Below, piece after piece: positions 27,822 through 35,754 of a stretch of 64,000 nt of DNA (its first letter is position 1; each line of letters starts with the position of its first letter). The position numbers and the translations under genes were made by a program. The notes under the pieces were generated by a model that worked only from the letters and a program-made list of their open reading frames with translations, had not been told where the DNA came from and searched no databases. This DNA is from Armatimonas rosea (GTDB lineage: Bacteria > Armatimonadota > Armatimonadia > Armatimonadales > Armatimonadaceae), in contig NZ_JACHGW010000003.1 in NCBI RefSeq assembly GCF_014202505.1, positions 803,900-867,899 of the forward strand, in the 5' to 3' direction.

Positions 27822-29309
27822 CTAGGAGTGCTCGTGCTGGTAGAGGGCCGCAAACCAAGGTTGCGCGACAAAGTTGCGAAAGACCGGATTGCTCTCCAGC
27901 ATCCCGCGCAGAGGAAGAACACCTTGCTCCTGGCAGCGCGTGAGCCAGCGACGAGTCCCCTCCAGATCGCCCCGTGAGCCCGTGAGACACGCAAGGAAGT
28001 AGGCCGCGCTCCCGGGGGTGAGGAGCTCCGCCTTGCTGAGGTGCTCCAGCGCCTCACAGACCAGCGCCTGAGACACCTCGCCGCGGGTGAGCTGGGCGCG
28101 GCGTGAGAGAGCCATCCCCCAGAGGTACTCGATATTGGAGTCCTGGCTCTGGAGAGCCGTCGCCTGCTGGTACTTCTCACAGGCAGTGCTCAGCAAGCGC
28201 TCTGCATCGGCACCGGACTTGAGCTTGGCTTGCTCGGAGAGTGCCATGGCCCACTGGACCAGAACCTCGGTGGTGTCGGGCTGGAGAACCAGCGCTCCTG
28301 CATAGCGAGCGTAGGCCGCCTCAAAGAGCACATCGGCCTCGCGGTTGGCCTTGAACTGCGCCCGCAGCACAAGCTCATCGGCCTCACGGAGCTGGGCGGC
28401 CACAAAGCTCGGGTGGACATCTTTAGGGCGCGGTGTTTTGACTTGTTCCTGGAGGCGCTCTAGGATCACATCGGGCTGGGAGGCGGGACAGAGGGTCTCC
28501 ATGATGGCCTGAGGGTGCTCCAGGAGCCGGTCGGCGAAGTCTGAGGAGAAGACCCCGAGCTGCCGGACGAGCTGGACAAAGAACTGGTCCGACGAGTACC
28601 CGCTCAGCCAGTAGGCCTCTTTCCCCGGTTTGAGGAGGCGGCTCTGGACACACGCCGCAGGAGCTTCGTCGCCGTGGCCGACCCAGTAGAGGCGGTTGGA
28701 GTAGTGTTTCTGCAGAGCGAGCCGGGGGAAGACAGTCGTGTCGGTGCCACTGTAGCCCACGACAATCAGCGGGCGGTTCTGGGTGGACTCCTCTAAGACG
28801 GCCTTTAGGTAGCGGGGAGGGATGTGGGTGTTGCCGGTTCCTTGCCCCTGGAGGTAGAAGAGGGCGGTATCGGGGAGCTTGAGGAGCTGGTCCGGGGAGA
28901 GCTGGGGGACATTGAAGACCGCAGGAAACTCGCCGGCAAGGGCACAGGCGCGGACAAGCAAGGGGTCGAAGTTCGTGGTTAGGACCCGATCGACAAAACC
29001 TCCCTTCATCAGGTGGGCGATCGCCAGGTAGGTGGGGTTTACCTGGGAGTGGTGGACACAGCGGTTGATGAGTGCCTGCTGCTCGCCCGGTGCGAGCTCC
29101 TTGAGGTAGGCGGCGTAGCTGCGCTCTGAGGCGCGCTGGGCGGCACGGGGGAACTCCTCCTCGATGCTGTGTAGCATCTCCTCCGCTAGCGGGATGCCCG
29201 CCGAGACCGAGCAACCCGCCCCGACAAGAAGGGTCGCCTTCTCGCCTCGCAGGTTCGCCCTTCGCAGGGTCTCCAGAACATCCTCAATGCCACGCCTCAG
29301 CTCTTGCAT
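27822..29309 (-). CDS. SIR2-like domain fused to TPR repeats
   Basis: 495 aa from ATG 29309; a TTG at 29327 lies in the ribosome binding site and is rejected. The Rossmann SIR2 domain shows GAGCS at 30-34 (LLVGAGCSVSAGIP), TTNFD at 111-115 and VVGYSGTD at 183-190. Where SIR2 proteins usually have LHG, this one reads LQG at 153-155, so the catalytic His may be lost. The C-terminal half has TPR-like repeats (ADVLFEAAYARYAGALVLQP, QAKLKSGADAERLL, CEKYQQATALQSQDSNIEYLW). Bacterial SIR2 fusions are often antiphage NADases; this one could be a sensor or inactive homologue. Two TPR genes follow. Confidence 0.75.
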   Translation of the reverse strand: MQELRRGIEDVLETLRRANLRGEKATLLVGAGCSVSAGIPLAEEMLHSIEEEFPRAAQRASERSYAAYLKELAPGEQQALINRCVHHSQVNPTYLAIAHLMKGGFVDRVLTTNFDPLLVRACALAGEFPAVFNVPQLSPDQLLKLPDTALFYLQGQGTGNTHIPPRYLKAVLEESTQNRPLIVVGYSGTDTTVFPRLALQKHYSNRLYWVGHGDEAPAACVQSRLLKPGKEAYWLSGYSSDQFFVQLVRQLGVFSSDFADRLLEHPQAIMETLCPASQPDVILERLQEQVKTPRPKDVHPSFVAAQLREADELVLRAQFKANREADVLFEAAYARYAGALVLQPDTTEVLVQWAMALSEQAKLKSGADAERLLSTACEKYQQATALQSQDSNIEYLWGMALSRRAQLTRGEVSQALVCEALEHLSKAELLTPGSAAYFLACLTGSRGDLEGTRRWLTRCQEQGVLPLRGMLESNPVFRNFVAQPWFAALYQHEHS

Positions 29310-29346
29310 AAAAATAACAGCCTCCAATCAAGAGATTGGAGGCTGT
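29310..29346 (-). terminator. terminator of rpsR containing the ribosome binding site of the SIR2 gene
   Basis: A perfect 13-bp stem (29317-29329 with 29334-29346, loop of 4) is followed on the minus strand by TATTTTT and immediately by the ATG of the SIR2 gene at 29309. The GGAGG that should serve this ATG is in the 3' arm of the stem. Termination and masked translation would both limit SIR2-TPR expression. Confidence 0.85.
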
Positions 29347-29376
29347 CGTGTCCGGCTTTACCGTATCCTGACTAGT

Positions 29377-29634
29377 TTACACACCCTCTGCCACAAATGG
29401 CAGGAGAGCGATCTCACGGGCACGCTTGATGGCCTGCGCGAGAGGGCGCTGGTACTTGGCGCAGGTACCGGTGGTGCGGCGGGGCAGGATCTTGCCACGC
29501 TCGCTGACAAAACGCCGCAGGAGCGCGACATTCTTGTAGTCGATGTAGTCCACTTTCTGCACGGTGAAGTAGCAGACTTTACGTTTGACTTTCTTAAATT
29601 TGCGGGTCTTAACCGTCTTGGCGATAGTTGCCAT
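29377..29634 (-). CDS. rpsR: 30S ribosomal protein bS18
   Basis: 85 aa. [37 protein letters not shown] and [16 protein letters not shown] are the conserved bS18 blocks. It forms a dimer with bS6 on the 30S platform. Gene order rpsF-ssb-rpsR is the common bacterial arrangement; the usual rplI does not follow here. Confidence 0.95.
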   Translation of the reverse strand: MATIAKTVKTRKFKKVKRKVCYFTVQKVDYIDYKNVALLRRFVSERGKILPRRTTGTCAKYQRPLAQAIKRAREIALLPFVAEGV

Positions 29635-29651
29635 CTTACTTTTCCTCGTAG

Positions 29652-30188
29652 CTACTCAGCGAACGGATCGCTCAGATCGCTGTCATCGTAGTCGTTTGCG
29701 GGTACCTGTCGTGCACGTCCGCCGCCCCCGGCGTAGCCACCGCCTGCCGGCCTTGCCGGCGCTGCGGTCCGCTCGTAGCCACCGCCGCGCGCCGCGGGAG
29801 CCGCTGCAGGCTGCTCGTAGCCTCCTGCATAGGCATCCCCACCGCCCTCGCCGTCACGGGGACGGTCTAGGCCCTTGAGGTTGTCGGCGACAATCTCGGC
29901 GGCTTTGCGGCGCTGGCCGTCCTGGGTCACGTACTCACGGATCTGCAGGCGGCCCTCGACGGCGACCAGCCTGCCCTTGTTGAGATACTGCGACGCGAAC
30001 TCAGCGCTCTGGCGCCAGGCGACGATATCAATAAAATCGGCTTGCTTCTCCTGGCCTTGCTGTTTGGCTTCCTGGGAGAGGGGCCGGTCCACGGCGATAC
30101 GGAACTGTGCAACCGCGATACCCGAAGGGGTGTACTTCAGCTCGGGGTCTGCTACCAGTCGCCCGATCAAGATCACTCGATTCAACAT
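29652..30188 (-). CDS. ssb: single-stranded DNA-binding protein
   Basis: 178 aa from ATG 30188 ([19 protein letters not shown]), preceded by GGAGG. The OB-fold covers residues 1-110 ([49 protein letters not shown]). A Gly/Ala/Arg/Tyr-rich linker leads to the acidic tip [13 protein letters not shown]. The tip usually ends in DIPF; here PF is followed by AE, a small departure at the partner-binding peptide. Confidence 0.93.
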   Translation of the reverse strand: MLNRVILIGRLVADPELKYTPSGIAVAQFRIAVDRPLSQEAKQQGQEKQADFIDIVAWRQSAEFASQYLNKGRLVAVEGRLQIREYVTQDGQRRKAAEIVADNLKGLDRPRDGEGGGDAYAGGYEQPAAAPAARGGGYERTAAPARPAGGGYAGGGGRARQVPANDYDDSDLSDPFAE

Positions 30189-30202
30189 CTCATCTATCCT
30201 CC

Positions 30203-30226
30203 ACCCGCACACGCTTTGGTGCGGGT
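30203..30226 (-). promoter_or_regulatory. hairpin between rpsF and ssb
   Basis: An 8-bp perfect stem (ACCCGCAC / GTGCGGGT, 8-nt loop) ends directly before the GGAGG of ssb. It may moderate ssb translation or end part of the rpsF transcripts; no U-tract. Confidence 0.4.
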
Positions 30227-30311
30227 TACCAAGTCAACACACACTTCACCTAGCCACTAGAGTTTATAAGTTGCATCGGTGCCAGACGGGCGGGGAGCGT
30301 CCCTGCCCGAA

Positions 30312-30773
30312 CTACTCCTCGGTGGTCTCGGCCTCGGGAGCTGCCTCTTCCTCATCGTCGGAAGCACTGCCCAGGTCGGTGACCGGCTGAGGAGCAAGCG
30401 GCGCGGCGGCGGCGCGGGCAGCTGCCTCACGCTCTCGACGCTCCTGCTCTGCGGCACGGGTCTTCGAGGGGAATCGGTCCGCCTTCGGATCCTGCTTGAC
30501 GATCATGTGTCGAATGACATCGTCGCTGATCCGGAAGATACGATCCAGCTCGTTCTTACACGCCGCGTCGCTTAGAAAGTTCACCACGATATAGCGGCCT
30601 TCGCGGTGCCCTTTGATCTCGTAGGCCAGCTTGCGCGGGTCCCAGATATCCGTGTCCTCCACAGAGCCATTGCTCTTGGTGATCACGCCTGCATACTTCT
30701 CGATGATCGCTTTGACTTGATCCTCGGCCAGTGATGCATCCACAATATAGATGGCCTCGTAGGCTGTTGCCAT
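30312..30773 (-). CDS. rpsF: 30S ribosomal protein bS6
   Basis: 153 aa. YEAIYIVDASLAEDQVKAII, WDPRKLAYEIKGHREGRYIVVNF and LDRIFRISDDVIRHMIVK are the bS6 core. After residue 100 comes a long Ala/Arg/Glu tail ending in an acidic run (DDEEEAAPEAETTEE); E. coli bS6 also carries a variable acidic tail that RimK extends with glutamate. Partner of bS18. Confidence 0.95.
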   Translation of the reverse strand: MATAYEAIYIVDASLAEDQVKAIIEKYAGVITKSNGSVEDTDIWDPRKLAYEIKGHREGRYIVVNFLSDAACKNELDRIFRISDDVIRHMIVKQDPKADRFPSKTRAAEQERREREAAARAAAAPLAPQPVTDLGSASDDEEEAAPEAETTEE

Positions 30774-30801
30774 CGTCTTCCTCCCTATGGTCTTGAAATT
30801 G

Positions 30802-30823
30802 GCCTCTGTTTTTGGGCAGAGGC
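30802..30823 (-). promoter_or_regulatory. hairpin in the rpsF leader
   Basis: GCCTCTG pairs with CAGAGGC over an 8-nt loop about 30 nt before the rpsF ATG. In many phyla the S6:S18 dimer binds a structured rpsF leader to repress the operon; I could not confirm the specific CCG-containing motif here. Confidence 0.4.
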
Positions 30824-30927
30824 AGGGATTCCAGAGAGCGACTTAACCTCTCCCTGAAAACTAATACGGCCGCACCCCTATAACGGCTGGGCGACCCGGT
30901 TTCTGACAAAATGCCAGAGTTTTTTTC

Positions 30928-31194
30928 TTAGGCCTTTGCAGCCGCGGAGGCGCGCTTCATGAGGCGGGACTTGCGGCGAGCAGCGGCGTTCTTGTGGATG
31001 ATCCCACGCTTGGCGGTCTTGTCGATCACCGAGACGGCCTGCGACAGGACACGGGACAGCTCGGCATCACCGGTCTGGATGGCGACACTTGCCTTCTTGA
31101 CAAAGGTCTTCATCCGGCTCTTGGCCGCGTTGTTGCGGTCACGGTTGATCCGGGAGCGCAGGACATCTTTTTTTACCGACTTGATATTGGGCAT
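30928..31194 (-). CDS. rpsT: 30S ribosomal protein bS20
   Basis: 88 aa, Lys/Arg-rich helical protein. MPNIKSVKKDVLRSRINRDR, NAAKSRMKTFVKKA, VSVIDKTAKRGIIHKNAAAR and RKSRLMKRASAA match bS20, which binds the 16S rRNA 5' domain. It lies 13 nt after the upstream hypothetical gene, so it is probably read from the 32152-32180 promoter. Confidence 0.95.
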   Translation of the reverse strand: MPNIKSVKKDVLRSRINRDRNNAAKSRMKTFVKKASVAIQTGDAELSRVLSQAVSVIDKTAKRGIIHKNAAARRKSRLMKRASAAAKA

Positions 31195-31207
31195 TGAATT
31201 TCTATCC

Positions 31208-31768
31208 TTATTTTTTCAGGGGACTAGGTTTTTTTGAGGGCGGGAAGCTAGACTTGATCTCCCGCATGATCGTCTCCACTAAGTGGGAGCCTTCGGAGCG
31301 CAGTGTGCCCAGGTTGAACATGGTGACGTAGTGACCGTCGAGCCAGATTCCCTCAGGAACATCGCGGATGATATCGACATTGACCAGACGAAAGCGTGTG
31401 TTTAGGCTCGTCTGGGAGTTGACCCGCTCCAGCATCTCGCTGAAGTGTCGTAGGGCATCGGTTGCCTGGGCAGGATCGCCCTGGACAGTGGGAGAGAGGG
31501 TGTAGCCAATCGTGACCTCACGCTCGGGGGCCATCGTCCCCACATAGCTCTCAGGCTGCAGTCCCTCAAGGTCCCCCCCTGGGGCAGGGGCCGCCTCGGA
31601 AGACGACGTTCCCTGAGACTTGGGCTTATTGCGCTCTTGCTCCTCCTGCTGGATCTCTTCCGGAGACCGAGGACGGCTCTCGTACTGGGCACGGTTGAGG
31701 AAGGCAATCCCCCCCAAGGCAGCCAGAACGACGACGGCAAGAAGCGGTGTGTTGTTGGGGCGGCTCAT
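31208..31768 (-). CDS. membrane-anchored hypothetical protein
   Basis: 186 aa. A transmembrane segment near the start (TPLLAVVVLAALGGIAFL) is followed by a Ser/Pro/Gln-rich linker (about 30-70) and a globular C-terminal region (EVTIGYTLSPTVQGDPAQA, RFRLVNVDIIRDVPEGIWLDG). Family not recognised. Its ATG overlaps the stop of the preceding gene (ATGA), so the pair is translationally coupled. Confidence 0.6.
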   Translation of the reverse strand: MSRPNNTPLLAVVVLAALGGIAFLNRAQYESRPRSPEEIQQEEQERNKPKSQGTSSSEAAPAPGGDLEGLQPESYVGTMAPEREVTIGYTLSPTVQGDPAQATDALRHFSEMLERVNSQTSLNTRFRLVNVDIIRDVPEGIWLDGHYVTMFNLGTLRSEGSHLVETIMREIKSSFPPSKKPSPLKK

Positions 31769-32118
31769 GAGGTAGGGGTCTCCGGGAGCCCTAGCGCCTT
31801 GAGCTGCTCGCCCCCACCCGCACCCGCTGCCGCGAGAATGCGGTCTCGGATGACGTCCACCGGAAGCGCCGCATGCTCGACCGCCTCGCGCAGGAACGCC
31901 TCGCGATCCTTGGAGAGGAGCAGATCCAGCACCGAGATTCCCAGGGTCTCCGAGATGGCAGCCAGGGCTGGCGAGAGCGCTAAAATCTCGTCCTCAGCGC
32001 GGGCACGGAGCATCCCGCGGGCGAGCTGTAGCTCACGGAGGGCGTGCTCAACCGGCGCAACGAGCACGCTGTACTCGTTGACCTTTTCTTGTATAGAACT
32101 TGCTACCTCTGAAGACAT
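31765..32118 (-). CDS. small helical hypothetical protein
   Basis: 117 aa, no signal or membrane segment. Predominantly helical (NEYSVLVAPVEHALRELQLA, GMLRARAEDEILALSPALAA, VLDLLLSKDREAFLREAVEH). GAGGG serves as ribosome binding site. First gene of the unit leading to rpsT. No family recognised. Confidence 0.58.
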   Translation of the reverse strand: MSSEVASSIQEKVNEYSVLVAPVEHALRELQLARGMLRARAEDEILALSPALAAISETLGISVLDLLLSKDREAFLREAVEHAALPVDVIRDRILAAAGAGGGEQLKALGLPETPTS

Positions 32119-32151
32119 GCACGACCCTCACCAAATTTTGGCGCAAGGGCT

Positions 32152-32180
32152 AGTATAACATAGGGAGGAACCAGAGTCAA
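32152..32180 (-). promoter_or_regulatory. promoter upstream of the rpsT unit
   Basis: Minus strand: TTGACT (32175-32180), 17-nt spacer, TATACT (32152-32157). It lies 34 nt before ATG 32118 and is one of the best promoter matches in the window. Confidence 0.75.
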
Positions 32181-32201
32181 GGATGGCGAACCTTTCCAGC
32201 G

Positions 32202-32717
32202 ATGCTACAAAAGATTCTTGAGCGTGAGCTCGCCAGTGGCTTCGCTTCCCTGCCCGGCACTCAGATCAAAGGGAAGCTCCCCGTCCCCGGAGCACTAATC
32301 AACCAGGCGCTCAAAGAAGCGATCGCCAAGAAAAGTGGCCCCGTCAAAGGGGTGATGGTGGCGCTGCTGGAGGGAAACAAGGCGATTGCGGTGGTGGCGA
32401 TCGACCAGTTTCTCCTGCCCAAGACCCTGGAGCTTCCCTTCACGATCGAGCCCACGGTCGCCAAAGACGGAGAGCTGATCGCCACGGTTCAGCTCGACCC
32501 GCCCGGAGGCCTGGTCGGGGTGCTGATCCCGCTGCTGGCGGGCATGGTCCCGGGGGTGACGGCCAATGGGACGACACTATCTATCGACCTGGGGGCACAG
32601 CTCAAAGAGAAGAGCGGCCATGACTTTGGGTCGCTGATCGACACACTGGAGCTCAGCACCCGCCGCGGATTCCTCGATATCCACTTCGCCCTGCGTGTCC
32701 CGGAGGAAAAGGCATGA
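32202..32717 (+). CDS. hypothetical protein, paralogue of next gene
   Basis: 171 aa, no signal. The start LQKILERELASGFASLPGTQ and GKLPVPGALINQALKEAI aligns with LLEKILTGGAKELAGLEIEG and GVIPIRQELINETLSEGL of the next gene, so they share an N-terminal module. The middle (GVLIPLLAGMVPGVTANG) is hydrophobic. The end GFLDIHFALRVPEEK parallels KLTISFHVKVD. Perhaps a lipid- or ligand-binding fold; unrecognised. Overlaps the next ATG by 4 nt. Confidence 0.55.
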   Translation: MLQKILERELASGFASLPGTQIKGKLPVPGALINQALKEAIAKKSGPVKGVMVALLEGNKAIAVVAIDQFLLPKTLELPFTIEPTVAKDGELIATVQLDPPGGLVGVLIPLLAGMVPGVTANGTTLSIDLGAQLKEKSGHDFGSLIDTLELSTRRGFLDIHFALRVPEEKA

Positions 32718-32986
32718 GAGAGCTACTCGAGAAGATTCTTACCGGCGGCGCCAAGGAGCTGGCGGGGCTGGAGATTGAGGGAGTCATCCCGATCCGCCAA
32801 GAGCTGATCAATGAAACCCTCTCCGAAGGGCTGAAGCAGGGGCTGACGAAGGAGATCGAGCTCCCCAAGGACGCCAAGGCCCCGGAGGCGTCGCAGATCA
32901 ACGCATTGCTGGCCCACGTGAAGCGCGCCGAGGTAATCGCTGAGGGCGGCAAGCTGACGATCTCGTTTCATGTGAAGGTGGACTGA
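32714..32986 (+). CDS. small hypothetical protein, short paralogue
   Basis: 90 aa. Same start and end modules as the preceding gene but without its central hydrophobic part. The ATGA overlap suggests translation as a pair. The PhyH gene starts 4 nt after the stop. Function unknown. Confidence 0.55.
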   Translation: MRELLEKILTGGAKELAGLEIEGVIPIRQELINETLSEGLKQGLTKEIELPKDAKAPEASQINALLAHVKRAEVIAEGGKLTISFHVKVD

Positions 32987-32990
32987 ACCC

Positions 32991-33755
32991 ATGCCCCATT
33001 CCCCCCTAACCCCCGCGGGGCGGGGGGACAATGCAGTATCCTTTGCCAAAGATGGCTTTCTTGCGGCCCTTCCGGTGCTGACCCCCGACCAAGCAAGCCG
33101 TGTGCGGGAGCAGTTCGATGTGCTGGAGGCACAGGTGGGGCGGGAGACGGCGCAGATCGGGCTGCTGGATCGGCACCTGACGGAGAGTTTTATCTACGAG
33201 CTGGCGGTCCATCCCAAGGTCTTGGAGGCTGTCGAGAGTGTCCTCGGGCCGGACTTCTTTCTGCTGGCGACCCACTTCTTCTGCAAGTACGGCGAGGGCG
33301 ACTCCGCGGCGAAGTTTGTGGCCTGGCACCAAGACGTGACCTACTGGGGGCTGGAGCCGCCGGTCGCGGTGACGGTCTGGCTGGCTATCGACGATGCCGA
33401 TGAGGAGAACGGCTGCATGCGGGTGATTCCGGGCTCGCACGCTGCGGGGATTCGGGAGCATGGGACGGCAGAGCAGGCGGGGAACCTGCTGAGTATTAAC
33501 CAGGAAGTGCCCGTGACGGAGGCAGAAGAAGCGAGTGCGGTCAGCCTGCCGCTCCCCGCGGGCTTTGCATCGCTTCACGAGGGCTGCCTGATCCACGGGA
33601 GCCTGCCCAATGCCTCGACGCGCCGCCGCTGTGGCCTGACCCTGCGCTACATTCCCACCGACGTCCACCAGAGCACGCTCAACTCCCACGGCAAGCGCTG
33701 GAAGCCCATTTTGGTGCATGGCACGGATCGCTACCGGCACTGGATCGAGGAGTGA
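32991..33755 (+). CDS. phytanoyl-CoA dioxygenase (PhyH) family protein
   Basis: 254 aa Fe(II)/2-oxoglutarate oxygenase. Iron ligands: HxD in WHQDVTYWGLEPP and the distal His in CLIHGSLPN; the 2OG-binding Arg is in RRCGLTLRYIP. VWLAIDDADEENGCMRVIPGSH is the standard PhyH strand pair. PhyH proteins hydroxylate or halogenate diverse small molecules; the substrate is unknown. It differs clearly from the second PhyH gene at 34810. Confidence 0.85.
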   Translation: MPHSPLTPAGRGDNAVSFAKDGFLAALPVLTPDQASRVREQFDVLEAQVGRETAQIGLLDRHLTESFIYELAVHPKVLEAVESVLGPDFFLLATHFFCKYGEGDSAAKFVAWHQDVTYWGLEPPVAVTVWLAIDDADEENGCMRVIPGSHAAGIREHGTAEQAGNLLSINQEVPVTEAEEASAVSLPLPAGFASLHEGCLIHGSLPNASTRRRCGLTLRYIPTDVHQSTLNSHGKRWKPILVHGTDRYRHWIEE

Positions 33756-33764
33756 CAAGAAGCA

Positions 33765-34736
33765 ATGAATCCGCCCACCCCCCGCTTGACCGTCGCCACC
33801 CTCGCCGAGCTGGAATCCACCACGGGCTTTGAGTGGTTTGTCACCGCCCCCCGCAATGAGCTCACGTTCCCCGAGCGCTTTCGGGAGCTAATGTATCGTT
33901 CGCGAAAAGAGCTACGGGCTCTGGAACCGCAGCTCCCACGTGTCTCTACCTTGCTCCAGAGGCGCTTTCTCAAGCACTCGGCTTGGGTTGCCGACGTGCT
34001 GGGCAACTTTGATGAGGCTGCCACGTTTCAGCGGCGCTTGGGCAATATCAAAGAAGCGGACTGGCAACTGTTTCAGGCAAGCATGGCCCGAGGTATGGCC
34101 TCGTTCCTTAAGCCCAATCAGATCGTTGGGGCGCTAGAGCCTTTAGATGTGCATCAGGGAGTTTGGGTCGCTCTTAGCTTTGTGAAGGAGGTAGAGGAAC
34201 AGTGCCAACCCTCTGTCTTAGTGGCTAGAAAGAGCGGAGGGAACTGGCAGTGCCTTGCCCAGCGTACCCTCAGCCCTCAAGCAACCAATGCCCATCTTAA
34301 GGTGCTCTCTGGCGAGATCGTCATAGTGCAGGATCGCCTTGGTGGCTCCTGGCAACCCACTGAGGTGAACTGCTACCGCCTTCATCAAGGTGCCCTTCAG
34401 GAAACCACCTCTCTCTTCAGCGAACATGGCGTTCGGCTCCGAAAGTTCGACGGTCGCTGGACTCTTAGTACCTTTCACTGCATTGGTTATTGCCCCTGCC
34501 ATGGGGAGCAACCACGCTGGCTGGAGGTCTTTCAGCAGGGCAAGAACGGTTGGCAGCTTGCCAGTGCAAAGTACCCCGAGCTGTTTGAGGACTACCCACG
34601 CCAAATCCGAAGCCTCCTGAAGCGCTACCCAAACGACGATGTGCTCCCTGCCTACCTGCACTGGACGGAGCGACTTCTCCAAGGGAAAACCGTGGGGCCA
34701 CCGCCCCAAAAACACGCACAAAAAATCGACACCTAG
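33765..34736 (+). CDS. hypothetical protein
   Basis: 323 aa, no signal or membrane helices. The N-terminal part is helical and basic (FRELMYRSRKELRALEPQLP), the middle looks beta-rich (CQPSVLVARKSGGNWQCLAQ, IVIVQDRLGGSWQPTEVNCY), and HCIGYCPCHGEQPRWLEVF holds a Cys cluster. C-terminal helices follow. No family recognised. It lies between two PhyH genes on the same strand, 9 nt after the first. Confidence 0.55.
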   Translation: MNPPTPRLTVATLAELESTTGFEWFVTAPRNELTFPERFRELMYRSRKELRALEPQLPRVSTLLQRRFLKHSAWVADVLGNFDEAATFQRRLGNIKEADWQLFQASMARGMASFLKPNQIVGALEPLDVHQGVWVALSFVKEVEEQCQPSVLVARKSGGNWQCLAQRTLSPQATNAHLKVLSGEIVIVQDRLGGSWQPTEVNCYRLHQGALQETTSLFSEHGVRLRKFDGRWTLSTFHCIGYCPCHGEQPRWLEVFQQGKNGWQLASAKYPELFEDYPRQIRSLLKRYPNDDVLPAYLHWTERLLQGKTVGPPPQKHAQKIDT

Positions 34737-34740
34737 CTCC

Positions 34741-34799
34741 GGAGGCCCCTTCAGGGGGCTTGCCGCAACGGCGGGCTGGTTTACCCGCCCGTTCCCGAA
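34741..34799. repeat. cluster of small hairpins between genes
   Basis: Three small foldbacks follow each other: GCCCC-TTCA-GGGGGC, CCGC-AACG-GCGG and GGCGGG-N8-CCCGCC. The arrangement resembles the palindromic intergenic repeats found elsewhere in the window, but no second copy was found. Confidence 0.4.
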
Positions 34800-34809
34800 G
34801 GGAGAAAAA

Positions 34810-35604
34810 ATGCCCGAGTACCTCGCCAATACAATCGTCCCCGACGAGCAGATCAACGCCTGGGTGGAGCAGTTCCACCGCGATGGGTTTCTGGTCCTGC
34901 AAGATGTCCTCACCCCCGAGATGTGCGCCGCCATGCGCGACGATCTCGATAGGGCGCTCACAGAGAACCACGAAGACGGCGACGGGATCATCCAGCTCCA
35001 CCACCGGATGTTCGAGGTCAGCCCCACGAACCTCTCGCTCTTTGACCTGGAGCCTATCGCCACGTTTGCAGAGAAGCTCATTAACAATGTCACCCACGTG
35101 ATCCACAACAACAGCTTCAAGGTCTACCCAGGGCCGGGCAAGGGGATCACGACCTGGCACCAGGACGATGCGCCGCACTTTCTGGTGACTGAGGGAGAGG
35201 CCCCAAAGAACATCAAGCTCCCCGTGCTCCTCTTCACTGCAAACTACTACCTCACCGATGTCGAGACTCCCGAACACGGCCCGACCCAGGTGCTTCCCGG
35301 CTCGCACCTCTTTGGCAAGCCCTGCCCCCCGACCCTTGATGGCACGGAGTGGGCAGACAAGACGGTCTATGGCTGCGGGAAGGCGGGCAGCGTCGTGATG
35401 TTCAACAACCAGGTCTGGCACCGGGGTGCGCCTAATCTCTCGGACCGCGTGCGCTACATCACCCAGGTGAGCTACGCCCGGCGGCTCGTGGGGCACAAGT
35501 ACAGTCCCTTTATGAACTACCAGATGCCCGAGCATGTCTACGCAAACGCCAGCCCGCGCCTCAAGCGCCTGCTGGGCTTCCTGCCCAATGGTGCCTACGG
35601 GTAG
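34810..35604 (+). CDS. phytanoyl-CoA dioxygenase (PhyH) family protein
   Basis: 264 aa from ATG 34810 with GGGAG as ribosome binding site. Iron ligands: HxD in TTWHQDDAPHF and distal His in VWHRGAPNLSD; the RVRYITQVSY strand carries the 2OG Arg. GPTQVLPGSHLFGKPCPP is the family turn. Substrate unknown. A 120-nt palindromic repeat begins 8 nt after the stop. Confidence 0.85.
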   Translation: MPEYLANTIVPDEQINAWVEQFHRDGFLVLQDVLTPEMCAAMRDDLDRALTENHEDGDGIIQLHHRMFEVSPTNLSLFDLEPIATFAEKLINNVTHVIHNNSFKVYPGPGKGITTWHQDDAPHFLVTEGEAPKNIKLPVLLFTANYYLTDVETPEHGPTQVLPGSHLFGKPCPPTLDGTEWADKTVYGCGKAGSVVMFNNQVWHRGAPNLSDRVRYITQVSYARRLVGHKYSPFMNYQMPEHVYANASPRLKRLLGFLPNGAYG

Positions 35605-35612
35605 ACCTCTGA

Positions 35613-35732
35613 AACCTCTCCCCTAGCCCCTCTCCCGGGCAGTCGTTCCTCCTTGGGAAAGGGGAATTCCCCGTCCGTTTCCCCTTTCCCAGCGAAGAAT
35701 GAGCGCCCGGGAGAGGGGCTAGGGGAGAGGTT
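35613..35732. repeat. nested palindromic repeat (MITE-like)
   Basis: Perfect 28-nt terminal inverted repeats (35613-35640 and 35705-35732) built on CCTCTCCCCTAGCCCCTCTC surround an inner 13-bp inverted repeat (TGGGAAAGGGGAA and complement). The whole 120 nt can fold into one long hairpin or cruciform. There is no coding capacity. Placed between the PhyH and ankyrin genes. Probably a non-autonomous mobile repeat. Confidence 0.8.
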
Positions 35733-35754
35733 CCGTGCGCTAAAGGAAACTATC

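Noticed and set aside
27822..29309. Calling the SIR2-TPR region a proven antiphage system
   Set aside because: The catalytic His position reads Gln, no other defence gene is near, and the gene is downstream of a ribosomal operon. Left as a hypothesis.
18862..30889. 15-nt sequence CAGCCGTTATAGGGG shared by 18862-18876 and 30875-30889 (minus)
   Set aside because: In 64 kb a few shared 15-mers between both strands are expected by chance; contexts differ (2 nt before the RAYT ATG versus about 100 nt before rpsF).
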